DNA from: a virus | Length of the DNA stretch: 64,000 bases | Virus record (IMG/VR): IMGVR_UViG_3300042473_001540 | Coordinates: 1 to 64,000 of that record | Strand: one strand, 5' to 3' | In this document: one piece after another, positions 7,108-18,623 of the stretch | Layout: each line of letters begins with the position of its first letter | Numbering within the stretch: position 1 is the first letter of the stretch | Translations under genes and position numbers: made by a program | Notes under the pieces: model-generated | What the model was told of the DNA's origin: nothing | What the model saw: the letters and a program-made list of their open reading frames with translations, nothing else | Databases searched by the model: none

Positions 7108-8517
7108 ATGTTCAATTACGATAGCGTCATTCTTGACGTCGACAGCTACAAATTCAGCCATCCGTGGCAACTTCCCCCAAACACCACACACATTCACAGC
7201 TACGTAGAAAGTCGCGGCGGACGCTTCCCTCGCACACTGTTTTACGGGCTCCAAATGTGGCTCAAGCGTCGGCTGGTGACTCCAGTGACCATGAGCGACG
7301 TGGACGAGGCTGCTGGATTGGCAGCCGCACACATGGTGCCTTTCCATCGGGAAGGCTGGGAATACATTGTGCGTGAGCACCAGGGCCGGTTGCCAGTAGA
7401 GATTCGAGCAGTGCCCGAAGGCATGGTGATCCCCACTCACAACGTGCTAGCCACTGTGGTGAACACCGATCCCAATGTGCCCTGGCTCACTAGCTTCCTA
7501 GAGACAGCTCTACTCCGTGCTGTTTGGTACCCCACCACAGTGGCCACACTCAGCTGGCATGCCAAGCAGACCATTCGAGCTGCACTGGGGAAGAGCAGCG
7601 ACAACCCCGAAGGCGAGCTTCTGTTTCGACTGCACGACTTTGGCGCTCGTGGCGTCAGCAGCGATGAAAGCGCTCAGCTGGGTGGCAGTGCTCACCTAGT
7701 GAACTTCCGAGGCACCGACACTGTTGCAGCCCTCCTTGCAGCCCGACGCTACTACACCGAGGCCATGGCAGGGTTTAGCATTCCGGCAGCAGAGCACAGC
7801 ACCATCACCAGTTGGGGTCGCGATGGCGAAGCTGAGGCCTATGGCAACATGCTCAAGCAGTTTGCCCGGCCAGGCAGCATCCTTGCAGTGGTGAGCGACA
7901 GCTACGACATCATGAACGCGGTCAACCACATCTGGGGCGAAACACTGCGAGACCGTGTGCTAGACAGTGGGGCCACCCTTGTGATTCGTCCCGACAGCGG
8001 TGATCCAGTTGTGGTGCCAGTTGATGTGGTTGAGGCACTTGGTGAGCGGTTTGGCTACACCGTCAACAGCAAGGGCTACAAGGTGCTGAACAAGAGTGTG
8101 CGTGTGATCCAGGGCGATGGCATGAACATTGACAGCATCAAAACCCTGTATGACAACCTCACAGCACGCGGCTGGAGTGCAGAAAACGTGGCTGTGGGCA
8201 TGGGCGGCCAACTCTTGCAAGGTATTACTCGCGACACCAATCGATTTGCGATGAAAGCTTCAGCTGCCTGTATTGATGGGGAATGGCGCGAGGTATATAA
8301 GGATCCTATTACAGACAAAGGAAAAACATCCAAGAAAGGTAAAGTTACCCTTTGGCAGTCAGGTAACCAATTTCAAACAAGCGTTAACACTCCTCTACGC
8401 GGTCTTGAGAATGGTGTGGTGTGGACCGACGTTCTGCAGACAGTCTACCGGAATGGACGCCTTCTCATTGATCAATCATTCCAGGACATTAGAGATCGAT
8501 CTGAGAAAGTCTTTTAA
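7108..8517 (+). CDS. nadV: Nicotinamide phosphoribosyltransferase, chimeric 3' end
   Basis: About 470 residues from the ATG after GGGAGACTTGTT. It has the family start NYDSVILDVDSYKFSH..Q and the active-site region LVIRPDSGDP, then MGGQLLQGITRDTNRFAMKA. The enzyme makes NMN from nicotinamide and PRPP. Up to about base 8242 the gene is GC-rich. From the codons for RFAMKAS onward it becomes AT-rich, and a second GC-rich copy of this 3' end lies at 9624-9884 beyond a homing-endonuclease gene. The present C terminus therefore came with the endonuclease element and keeps the frame open. The last 42 bases overlap the convergent endonuclease gene. Confidence 0.92.
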   Translation: MFNYDSVILDVDSYKFSHPWQLPPNTTHIHSYVESRGGRFPRTLFYGLQMWLKRRLVTPVTMSDVDEAAGLAAAHMVPFHREGWEYIVREHQGRLPVEIRAVPEGMVIPTHNVLATVVNTDPNVPWLTSFLETALLRAVWYPTTVATLSWHAKQTIRAALGKSSDNPEGELLFRLHDFGARGVSSDESAQLGGSAHLVNFRGTDTVAALLAARRYYTEAMAGFSIPAAEHSTITSWGRDGEAEAYGNMLKQFARPGSILAVVSDSYDIMNAVNHIWGETLRDRVLDSGATLVIRPDSGDPVVVPVDVVEALGERFGYTVNSKGYKVLNKSVRVIQGDGMNIDSIKTLYDNLTARGWSAENVAVGMGGQLLQGITRDTNRFAMKASAACIDGEWREVYKDPITDKGKTSKKGKVTLWQSGNQFQTSVNTPLRGLENGVVWTDVLQTVYRNGRLLIDQSFQDIRDRSEKVF

Positions 8518-9510
8518 TAAGACTGTCTCGTCATCGATAACAAGATACACGTCGTAGCCAGCTCTTTGCGCAGCAAAGAGCTTGGCTATATTTTGTTCTA
8601 AGAATGAATTTTTGGGACCAAACAATGTGTATTTTGACTTGACCTCAAAGATTTTGTGTTCAATCCGGAAATCTGCAAAAAAGGTTTTTTCCTTACCGTG
8701 AAACGTGTATTTGATCATTGGTCCTCTTGTGACATTCTCTATGATTCCTACAGCTTTTGCCCGTTCCAAAAAACGCCGTTCATTTGAGTATTGCCAAAAT
8801 ATGCCTTCTATGAAGCCTGAATTTTTAGAGTTGGATTTCCAGTGTGCTCGCTCAAACCCATTTAAGCCAAGTTCATCAATGTTCTGGGATTTGGTTTCTA
8901 CCATAATACTGGCACGTCGCATAGCCTCTGTTTCACCGGTGGCTGGATTAATTACAGTATTCATAGATTTCTGATTTTTTTCGCTTATCTTTGTGATCCA
9001 TTTTTGTCCTTCTTCTGATTTAAGCCATTGTTGGTATTTTTTAGCTGTTAGCTTATGGACATTTAATCCAGTATCGTTGTCAATTTTATTTCTTTTGATG
9101 TTGGCTACTTTTTCAGCATTTCTTTGGTGAGCGTTATTGCCATAGACATCAATATCAGATGCTTTTGTTTTGGCTGCTTTCTGTGATGCAAGAGTCCCCA
9201 AAGTAACTCCTGGAGCTACCTCAATAAATTTTGACTTTCTGATTTTCTGTCCGGCTTGTATCCTTATATGTTCACAATTGGCACTGTTGCGATTACAACA
9301 ATATTTGCTGTTACGGAATTTCCATTTGGCTGTTTTGTTGCACCCGTAATCACATAAATGATCACCATCATACTCAATGGGTTGAATTTTCTTTTTTTGA
9401 GGCTTTCCTTTTGTAGAACAAGCGGGACATTTTGCTGGATTTTGATGACATAGGTGTTTGCCATCCTTAGTTGTATATGTAGCAGGCCCCCCGCATCGGT
9501 GGCAATTCAT
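8476..9510 (-). CDS. Free-standing homing endonuclease, zinc-finger plus PD-(D/E)XK type
   Basis: 344 residues. N-terminal CxxC/CxxH-type clusters (CHRCGG.., CPAC, CDYGC..) suggest zinc fingers. A helix-rich Lys/Asn linker follows. The C-terminal nuclease core reads YSNERRFLERA, then FFADFRIEHKIFEVKSKY with D..ExK residues as in Vsr-like/EDxHD homing enzymes. Such enzymes cut a cognate allele and spread by repair. It is AT-rich and convergent with nampt, overlapping its new 3' end by 42 bases. A TATAAATA octamer at 9531-9538 on the minus strand can drive it. Confidence 0.75.
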   Translation of the reverse strand: MNCHRCGGPATYTTKDGKHLCHQNPAKCPACSTKGKPQKKKIQPIEYDGDHLCDYGCNKTAKWKFRNSKYCCNRNSANCEHIRIQAGQKIRKSKFIEVAPGVTLGTLASQKAAKTKASDIDVYGNNAHQRNAEKVANIKRNKIDNDTGLNVHKLTAKKYQQWLKSEEGQKWITKISEKNQKSMNTVINPATGETEAMRRASIMVETKSQNIDELGLNGFERAHWKSNSKNSGFIEGIFWQYSNERRFLERAKAVGIIENVTRGPMIKYTFHGKEKTFFADFRIEHKIFEVKSKYTLFGPKNSFLEQNIAKLFAAQRAGYDVYLVIDDETVLLKDFLRSISNVLE

Positions 9511-9530
9511 ATTTTATTCTCCTTTTGGTT

Positions 9531-9538
9531 TATTTATA
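9531..9538 (-). promoter_or_regulatory. T4-late-type promoter octamer
   Basis: On the minus strand it reads TATAAATA, the exact T4 late core, 21 bases upstream of the endonuclease ATG. Confidence 0.5.
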
Positions 9539-9623
9539 CACTTGAAGGGCTTCACCTATTCTTACTGCTATATAAGTGTCCGTCTTTTCTGCATGACCTA
9601 CCATCAGTATAGACACACAGAAG

Positions 9624-9884
9624 TTTGCAATGAAAGCCTCTGCTGCCAAGATCAATGGTGAGTGGCAGGATGTCTACAAAGACCCTGTGACCGACAAGGG
9701 CAAGACCAGCAAGCGTGGCCGACTGATCCTCACTCGGGAACGTGGCAAGTGGGAAACACTGCCTGTCAACAGTGGATTTGATTGGGCCAACATGCTCCTG
9801 CCAGTCTATCGAAATGGAGAGCTGCTGCGGGACTGGACCTTCCAGGAGGTTCGAGCCAACAGTGACAAGGCTGCACTAGATTAA
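9624..9884 (+). pseudogene. Displaced original 3' end of nampt
   Basis: This frame encodes FAMKASAAKINGEWQDVYKD, VTDKGKTSKRGRL and ends NSDKAALD. It aligns along its length with the C terminus of the intact gene (KASAACIDGEWREVYKD..). It keeps the GC-rich codon use of the nampt body. It has no start or promoter of its own and was cut off by the inserted element. A strong terminator follows, presumably the original one. Confidence 0.85.
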
Positions 9885-9902
9885 GCCGAACGATTGGGAC
9901 AA

Positions 9903-9927
9903 AGAGGGGCATTTTTGCCCCTCTTTT
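9903..9927 (+). terminator. Rho-independent terminator after nampt remnant
   Basis: Stem AGAGGGGCA/TGCCCCTCT with a TTTT loop, followed by TTTT. Confidence 0.85.
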
Positions 9928-9974
9928 CTGTTCTGCTTAACACCAAAAGATTTGTCAAAAAAGTGCAAACTATG

Positions 9975-10003
9975 TTGAAACCCACATAAACTACAACTAT
10001 ATA
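9975..10003 (+). promoter_or_regulatory. Sigma70-type promoter of heme oxygenase
   Basis: TTGAAA, 17 bases, TATATA. Only five bases separate the -10 box from the ATG, so the mRNA is predicted to be leaderless. Confidence 0.6.
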
Positions 10004-10008
10004 GTTAT

Positions 10009-10536
10009 ATGAGCGATTTAAAAACACTTACTTGGGCAAATCACAAGCTTGCCGAAAGTACTCCTTTGATGGCTGCTATGCTTTCTGGAGATATAACACC
10101 TGAATGCTACTCTGATCTAGTGTACAGCAAACACTTGTTGTATTCTGTTATTGAAAGCAGACTTGCTTTTGAGTGTGCTGACTTGCCTCGAGCAGGCTGT
10201 GCGTTCCAGGACTGGAAAGAGATGGGGTCCCACAGTCCCACTTTACCTGCCAGTTTTTTTGAATTTCACGAGAGACTGGAAACTGTGTCTGAAAGCCAAT
10301 TGTGGGCGCATGTGTATGTGCACTACCTTGCCCCGCTCTATGGTGGTCAAATCTTGAAGAAGATTTTGAGCCCTCGTTTTCCGGTAAACATGCTGAGTTT
10401 TGAAACACCCAAAGCAGCTATTGCTGAGATTCGCTACAAAACACATGCTGGTTTGGCTGAAGAGGCCAATCTCAGCTTTGAGATGACAACAAGGTACTAT
10501 GACGAACTTCATCAATCTCATCAACCAAACGGCTGA
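10009..10536 (+). CDS. ho1: Heme oxygenase
   Basis: 175 residues. It starts with the family block LTWANHKLAESTPLMAAMLS (the H is the likely proximal heme ligand) and carries HYLAPLYGGQILKKI, equivalent to the distal-helix GDLSGGQ segment with a changed GD. It opens heme to biliverdin IX-alpha, releasing iron and CO, using ferredoxin. It is somewhat shorter than bacterial enzymes (about 200-240). The bilin reductase overlaps its end, as in phage ho1-pebS or ho-pcyX cassettes. Confidence 0.85.
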   Translation: MSDLKTLTWANHKLAESTPLMAAMLSGDITPECYSDLVYSKHLLYSVIESRLAFECADLPRAGCAFQDWKEMGSHSPTLPASFFEFHERLETVSESQLWAHVYVHYLAPLYGGQILKKILSPRFPVNMLSFETPKAAIAEIRYKTHAGLAEEANLSFEMTTRYYDELHQSHQPNG

Positions 10537-11125
10537 TAAATTTGAGCAGCTGATCCAAAACAACACCACTCTCTTGACGGAGATACCAACAGAGGATTTT
10601 GGTTGGACCAATAACCGATGGTATAGCCAACAGTTTCGGCTTGCTCATGTGGAAAGATTTCAGCAACCAAAATTCAGTGTGTTGCACACTGTGATCTTTC
10701 CTCACCTGACTGATCCCAGCCCTATTTTTGGGTTTGATATCATTGCCAGTGACACCAAGGCCACAGGTTTGTTTTTTGATTTCAGTCCCACTGTTGAAAG
10801 TTATGGAATCATATCTAGTCATCTATGGAGTGAGCCACGTGAAAGACCTGAATGGGGAACAATTTTCAGCGAGCATTGGATCGCTTGCAGACCCACATAT
10901 ACGGAAGCTGAAACCATCAGCACATTGGCATGCACACTGTTGGAACAATATCTATCTCAGTTGGGAACAAAAACCACAACAGATGTACCTATGGTCATAA
11001 AGAAGCAAAATCAATACAGTTTGAACCAAAGACAAAACACTCATACTACTAGAGTTCTCATGAAGATACTGGGAGAAGAGCGTGGCCAGTATTTTGTGGA
11101 AAATATTTTATTCCCAACCATATGA
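10499..11125 (+). CDS. Ferredoxin-dependent bilin reductase (PcyA/PebS/PcyX family)
   Basis: 208 residues overlapping heme oxygenase by 38 bases in another frame. The core VLHTVIFPHLTDPSPIFGFD followed by DTKATGLFFDFSP matches the FDBR pattern, and a C-terminal R.LM..LGEE....F....LFP fits as well. FDBRs reduce biliverdin to phycobilins. At 208 residues it is near the short viral forms; which product it makes (phycocyanobilin, phycoerythrobilin) cannot be told without alignment of the active-site Asp/His residues. Together the pair forms a heme-to-bilin pathway. Confidence 0.82.
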   Translation: MTNFINLINQTADKFEQLIQNNTTLLTEIPTEDFGWTNNRWYSQQFRLAHVERFQQPKFSVLHTVIFPHLTDPSPIFGFDIIASDTKATGLFFDFSPTVESYGIISSHLWSEPRERPEWGTIFSEHWIACRPTYTEAETISTLACTLLEQYLSQLGTKTTTDVPMVIKKQNQYSLNQRQNTHTTRVLMKILGEERGQYFVENILFPTI

Positions 11126-11129
11126 AGAA

Positions 11130-11157
11130 TTGACACACCCTATACTTGTAGTATCTT
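11130..11157 (+). promoter_or_regulatory. Sigma70-type promoter of the sigma-factor gene
   Basis: TTGACA, 16 bases, TATCTT, 25 bases before the ATG; GGAG lies in the leader. Confidence 0.5.
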
Positions 11158-11181
11158 TCAGACTGAAGCATGGAGTAGAGT

Positions 11182-12591
11182 ATGACACCCGCTACAACGA
11201 CAGCCAAAACTATTGAAAAATCCAGTGATATGGATGCAACCAAACTGTATCTCAAGCAGGTTGCCAAAAACAAGTTGCTTACACATCAGCAGGAAATTCA
11301 ATTTAGTCAACAAATTGAAAACAGCAAGAAAAACCTGCTCTTGAATCTGTTCTCTATTCCTATGGCAGTATGGCAGTTTGATACCAAGATTCAAGGTGTA
11401 GTAAAAGGGGAAATTGACAGCCACAGCATTTTTGACATTGAAGAAACAGAACTAGCCCCTCTGCTCACAAATCTAGCAAACATTCAACAGGATATTATGC
11501 TGTTAAGCACCAGCCCCAATAGTGAACTCTGTCAACGAGTGGCTGAAACCTGTTCTTCGCTGAGTTTCAAACTCAGCTTTTACGACAGCATGGTTCAGCC
11601 CTTCAACGACATGGTGAAAGACATTATTAGCGCACAAGGAGCTTACCTGCGCTTTGCACAAAGCAAAGGAGTCTCTCGTGAGTTGTTCCTAGCCGCATAC
11701 CAAAGCATGTCACAAGACAAAAATTGGCTGCGGTTCAAAACAGTTCACCAAGCCGAAGTGGAAAAGCATGAGTCGCAACTAGCAAGTTTTGTTGCCAACA
11801 CGGGTATGCCACTTGACACACTCCTTGAAAAATGCCGCCAGATTCGGCAAGAGCAAAAAAACAAGGACGAGGCAGTGGAGATTATGCTCAAGAGCAATCT
11901 TCGACTCGTGGTGAGTGTGGCAAAGAAATACACCAACATCAGTCAAACTCCCATTCTTGATCTCATTCAAGAAGGCAACATTGGTCTCTTGAAAGCTATT
12001 GAGAAGTTTGATTGGAAGATGGGATTTCGTTTCAGCACCTACGCCACTTGGTGGATCAAGCAGTGTGTGCTGAAAGCCTTGAATGAGCATCATCGTATCA
12101 TTCGTATCCCAGCTCACATGAGCGACCTTGCCAAGAAGGTAACGCGAGCACGAGCTGAGTTTGTAAATCACAATGGTTTTGAGCCCAGTGTGCAAGAAAT
12201 TGCAGAGATGCTGGAAATTGATGTGGAAAACGTAGACAAAGTCTACAGTGTTGCGCAGGGCACAATCTCTCTGGAAACGCCAATTGGCGGTGAAGAAGAT
12301 CAAACCATTGCACATCTTATTGAAGACACTGAAGGGGTGAATGCGTTTAACCTCTTGGCTGAGGCTGACAGCGCATATGCAGTGTCAGAGGTCTTGAAAC
12401 ATCTCAGTCCCAAGGAAGAGCGTGTGATCAGGATGCGCTTTGGTATTGGTGTAAACGAACAAAGCACACTGGAAGACATTGGCAACAAATTTGGTGTCAC
12501 TCGTGAGCGTGTGCGCCAGATTGAAAGCAAAGCACTGGAAAAGCTCAAGAGTACGGAACTAGCTCAGAAGCTGCAAGAAGCTTTTACCTAA
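11182..12591 (+). CDS. RpoD-like sigma-70 family RNA polymerase sigma factor
   Basis: 469 residues, unusually complete for a phage. A region 1.2-like start (DATKLYLKQVAKNKLLTHQQ), region 2 (NLRLVVSVAKKYTN.., GNIGLLKAIEKFDWKMGFRF, STYATWWIKQ, about residues 233-292), region 3 (RIPAHMSDLAKKVTRA) and region 4 (STLEDIGNKFGVTRERVRQI, about 430-450) are all present. It should direct RNA polymerase to TTGACA/TATAAT-type promoters, many of which are seen in this window. T4-like phages normally use the small gp55 for late genes, so this is an added primary-type factor. It may keep metabolic and tRNA genes expressed (inference). Confidence 0.93.
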   Translation: MTPATTTAKTIEKSSDMDATKLYLKQVAKNKLLTHQQEIQFSQQIENSKKNLLLNLFSIPMAVWQFDTKIQGVVKGEIDSHSIFDIEETELAPLLTNLANIQQDIMLLSTSPNSELCQRVAETCSSLSFKLSFYDSMVQPFNDMVKDIISAQGAYLRFAQSKGVSRELFLAAYQSMSQDKNWLRFKTVHQAEVEKHESQLASFVANTGMPLDTLLEKCRQIRQEQKNKDEAVEIMLKSNLRLVVSVAKKYTNISQTPILDLIQEGNIGLLKAIEKFDWKMGFRFSTYATWWIKQCVLKALNEHHRIIRIPAHMSDLAKKVTRARAEFVNHNGFEPSVQEIAEMLEIDVENVDKVYSVAQGTISLETPIGGEEDQTIAHLIEDTEGVNAFNLLAEADSAYAVSEVLKHLSPKEERVIRMRFGIGVNEQSTLEDIGNKFGVTRERVRQIESKALEKLKSTELAQKLQEAFT

Positions 12592-12609
12592 TCCACTATA
12601 AATAATCTT

Positions 12610-12756
12610 ATGAACAAAACAGCACTGAAACCCAAAACCAAGACAAAGCTGTCAGCTTGCAGGCTCAGTAGAGTCTTGGTTTTGGGTCCGGTGTTTTTCG
12701 CACTCGTGGGATCCCCCACCTTTGGTATTGGTCCACTGCTTCTTGCAGAAAGCTGA
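12610..12756 (+). CDS. Possible small membrane peptide over a long RNA hairpin
   Basis: 48 codons; the C-terminal half (VLVLGPVFFALVGSPTFGIG) is hydrophobic enough for one membrane helix. TATAAA lies at 12597-12602, seven bases before the ATG, so a leaderless message is possible. The reading frame runs through a 15-bp inverted repeat (12630-12644 / 12673-12687). Either the RNA structure or the peptide could be the functional unit. No family is recognised. Confidence 0.3.
   Translation: MNKTALKPKTKTKLSACRLSRVLVLGPVFFALVGSPTFGIGPLLLAES
12630..12687 (+). other. 15-bp stem hairpin, 28-base loop
   Basis: ACCCAAAACCAAGAC pairs perfectly with GTCTTGGTTTTGGGT. It lies between the sigma-factor stop and the release-factor gene. 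A T-run follows only after five bases (CCGGTGTTTTT), so it may be an imperfect terminator. Confidence 0.55.
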
Positions 12757-12826
12757 CGATATTTCCTTCAAAATATAGAGTTGTTAAGCTTACGCCTGTT
12801 GCATACAGGCGCTATAATTTTTAGGA

Positions 12827-13513
12827 ATGGGAAATCAAATGATTCAATACATTGAAATACGCCAAGCTGAGGGCGGAGAAGACAGTCAACTGTTTGTTGA
12901 TGATTTGGCACGTGCCTATATTCGCATGGCCAGCAAGCTGGGTTGACTCACTACTGTAGTTAAAACGGTCCCAGGCTTCTGTGTTATCAAACTAGAGGGA
13001 CAAGATCTTTCACAGTGGGCACAAGAAGCAGGTGGGCATAGGATACAGAGGGTTCCACCAACTGAAAGACGTGGAAGAGTCCATACCAGTACAGTCACAG
13101 TAGCAGTGCTAGAGTATCCTTCAGAACAAGCCATTGAAATACTTGACAAAGATCTAGTAATAGAGTGGTTTTCTGGCACTGGTCCCGGTGGTCAAAATCG
13201 AAATAAGGTAATGGCCAGTTGTAGATTGCGACACACACCAACTGGGGTAGTCGTTACCGCCCAAACAAGAAGCAGAACCACTAGCTTTGCACAAGCTAGG
13301 CAGGAATTGGAGACACGACTTCAAAACAGGTTCAAGAGCCAAGCAGCCTCTCAAACCAGCCAAGAAAGAAAACATCAGGTTGGTAGCGGCCAGCGCGGAG
13401 ATAAAATACGCACTATCCAAATTCAACATGACTCAGCTGTGGACCATCGCACAGGCAAACGTTGCACTGCGGAAAGTTATCTCAAAGGCGAAATTTACAA
13501 GCTTTGGTTGTGA
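12827..13513 (+). CDS. RF1-like peptide release factor lacking domain 1, with in-frame UGA
   Basis: The frame is open from 12827/12839 to 13513 except for one TGA at 12944-12946. The product aligns with RF1/RF2 from domain 2: YIEIRQAEGGEDSQLF, GGHRIQRVPPTERRGRVHTS (PxT at the codon-recognition tripeptide, RF1-type for UAA/UAG) and the catalytic GTGPGGQNRNK. About 225 codons; domain 1 is absent. The UGA lies at the position of Trp in E. coli RF1 (RRW-RVEI) or Phe in RF2, followed by C (UGAC, a leaky context), and no frameshift is needed. This suggests programmed readthrough or, less likely, a recent nonsense mutation. A TATAAT with a CGCCTG/CAGGCG inverted repeat precedes the start. Confidence 0.8.
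12944..12946 (+). promoter_or_regulatory. In-frame UGA in release-factor gene (candidate recoding site)
   Basis: Codon 36 counted from 12839, in context GGT-TGA-CTC. The frame continues unchanged on both sides with clear release-factor sequence. Many neighbouring genes stop at TGA, so UGA is not generally reassigned. Confidence 0.65.
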
Positions 13514-13575
13514 GTTGCATTGTAAATCTAAGTGTGCAATAATACAACTGCACACCAAGATTTTTGTACAGGATC

Positions 13576-13800
13576 ATGACAAAAGAAAAAAAGCTTAAGC
13601 CAAAAAACAAAACGTATGTGGTATGTACTGATACAAATCAACGAGTCAAGGGCCTAATTGTTCAAAAAGATGAACAACAATTGGTCCTTGACTTGCCCAG
13701 TGGGTATCAGATGCACATGGTTCGAAAGCCAAAAAGAAAATTATATATCCATCATGTTGGTATGCTGGAGTTTACTAGCGATGGCTGGGAAGTCAGCTAG
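13576..13800 (+). CDS. Small basic hypothetical protein
   Basis: 74 residues from the ATG after ACAGGATC. Lys-rich N terminus (MTKEKKLKPKNK), then a predicted all-beta core (TYVVCTDTNQRVKGLIVQ). The lengths and strands could form an SH3- or KOW-like barrel, but this is a guess. It ends where the convergent tail genes begin. Confidence 0.5.
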   Translation: MTKEKKLKPKNKTYVVCTDTNQRVKGLIVQKDEQQLVLDLPSGYQMHMVRKPKRKLYIHHVGMLEFTSDGWEVS

Positions 13801-14141
13801 ACTTCGTAAAATTTATTGCCTGTGACATTGATGCTGACAAATCCAAGTTGACTACTGCCAATAATTTGATCCTGTGGGCCCAACCCCACATTTGGCAATA
13901 TAAAGAATTGGTTAGGCAGCAGTTCAGTGTCATAAGCGACCCAATGTTCATCACCCAGCGTACGGCCTGCAGGCAAAACTGCTACTCTAGCAAAATCAAT
14001 AGTTGTACTCGTTACATTTGTAACAATTACATTTACATAATATCCATATTCAGGCCTAGCAACTACAATGACTAGATTTTGTCCTGGAAGTGGTTGACCA
14101 CCTCCCAACAATGCTGGATCGTAAACGGTTTCACTGCACAT
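13797..14141 (-). CDS. Probable virion/tail-fibre-associated protein
   Basis: 114 residues, beta-rich, with many Val/Ile/Thr and no signal. It is the last gene of a three-gene minus block headed by the 1360-residue collagen-like fibre; its ATG overlaps the end of the preceding gene by 11 bases. A structural or fibre-accessory role is inferred from position only. Confidence 0.5.
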   Translation of the reverse strand: MCSETVYDPALLGGGQPLPGQNLVIVVARPEYGYYVNVIVTNVTSTTIDFARVAVLPAGRTLGDEHWVAYDTELLPNQFFILPNVGLGPQDQIIGSSQLGFVSINVTGNKFYEV

Positions 14142-14457
14142 TTGATGTAACGGGGAAAGTTACCATATAGGTGTCTTGTTGTATTTTGGCCAAAAGTCGT
14201 GATTGCATAGATGCGTTAAGTAATTCAACGTCCAAATTGGCTTCCAGCCAACCAATCAATACGCTTTCTGTTATTTCATCAAAAGGTATGTAGTTGAGAG
14301 GATCAGGTAAAGGTAAAATGCACCGTCCTGTTTCTGACACAGTGTAACCAGCATCTGAACAACTGTATCCCCATAACACTGCCACAATCACATTGTGTAG
14401 GCTACTGTCCTGTCGTTTCACTTGTAAATTTAAAGACGTCCAATTGTATGTTACCAT
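14131..14457 (-). CDS. Hypothetical fibre-associated protein
   Basis: 108 residues (MVTYNWTSLNLQVKRQDSSL start). It contains the acidic segment PFDEITESVLIGWLEANLD. Small proteins of this kind, with W.V..LD motifs, commonly follow tail-fibre genes in T4-like cyanophages (general knowledge, no search). It overlaps its downstream partner and starts 15 bases after the fibre gene. Confidence 0.5.
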   Translation of the reverse strand: MVTYNWTSLNLQVKRQDSSLHNVIVAVLWGYSCSDAGYTVSETGRCILPLPDPLNYIPFDEITESVLIGWLEANLDVELLNASMQSRLLAKIQQDTYMVTFPVTSNVQ

Positions 14458-14472
14458 TTATATTTCCAATCA

Positions 14473-18564
<4,092 letters not shown>

Positions 18565-18582
18565 TTATAACCAACGTTTTGG

Positions 18583-18614
18583 ATATTTATGCAAGCTACG
18601 ACTATTGTTAAATA
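18583..18614. promoter_or_regulatory. Divergent late-promoter-like octamers
   Basis: Minus strand ATAAATAT (18583-18590) faces the giant fibre gene; plus strand GTTAAATA (18607-18614) faces the gene at 18624. Confidence 0.45.
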
Positions 18615-18623
18615 GGATTTATA

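Larger units (their letters stand above)
8242..9623. mobile_element. Homing-endonuclease element that replaced the nampt 3' end
   Basis: The element is bounded by two homologous stretches, TTTGCGATGAAAGC (8248 on) and TTTGCAATGAAAGC (9624 on). It supplies an AT-rich substitute 3' exon of nampt (about 8248-8517), a minus-strand endonuclease gene, and 110 bases of flank with a TATAAATA late-promoter-like site. Exact ends are inferred from where homology starts. Confidence 0.7.

Noticed and set aside
9458-9661. Plus-strand frame across the endonuclease start
   Set aside because: Antisense and intergenic, no motif; only the part from 9624 is real homology, to nampt, in another frame.
12839-13513. 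Programmed +1 or -1 frameshift in the release-factor gene, as in E. coli prfB
   Set aside because: Both shifted frames hit stops within a few codons (TAG and TAA), while the zero frame continues with clear release-factor sequence.
12827-13513. General UGA reassignment (genetic code 4) in this phage
   Set aside because: Several genes with clear ends, such as homospermidine synthase and tilS, stop at TGA.
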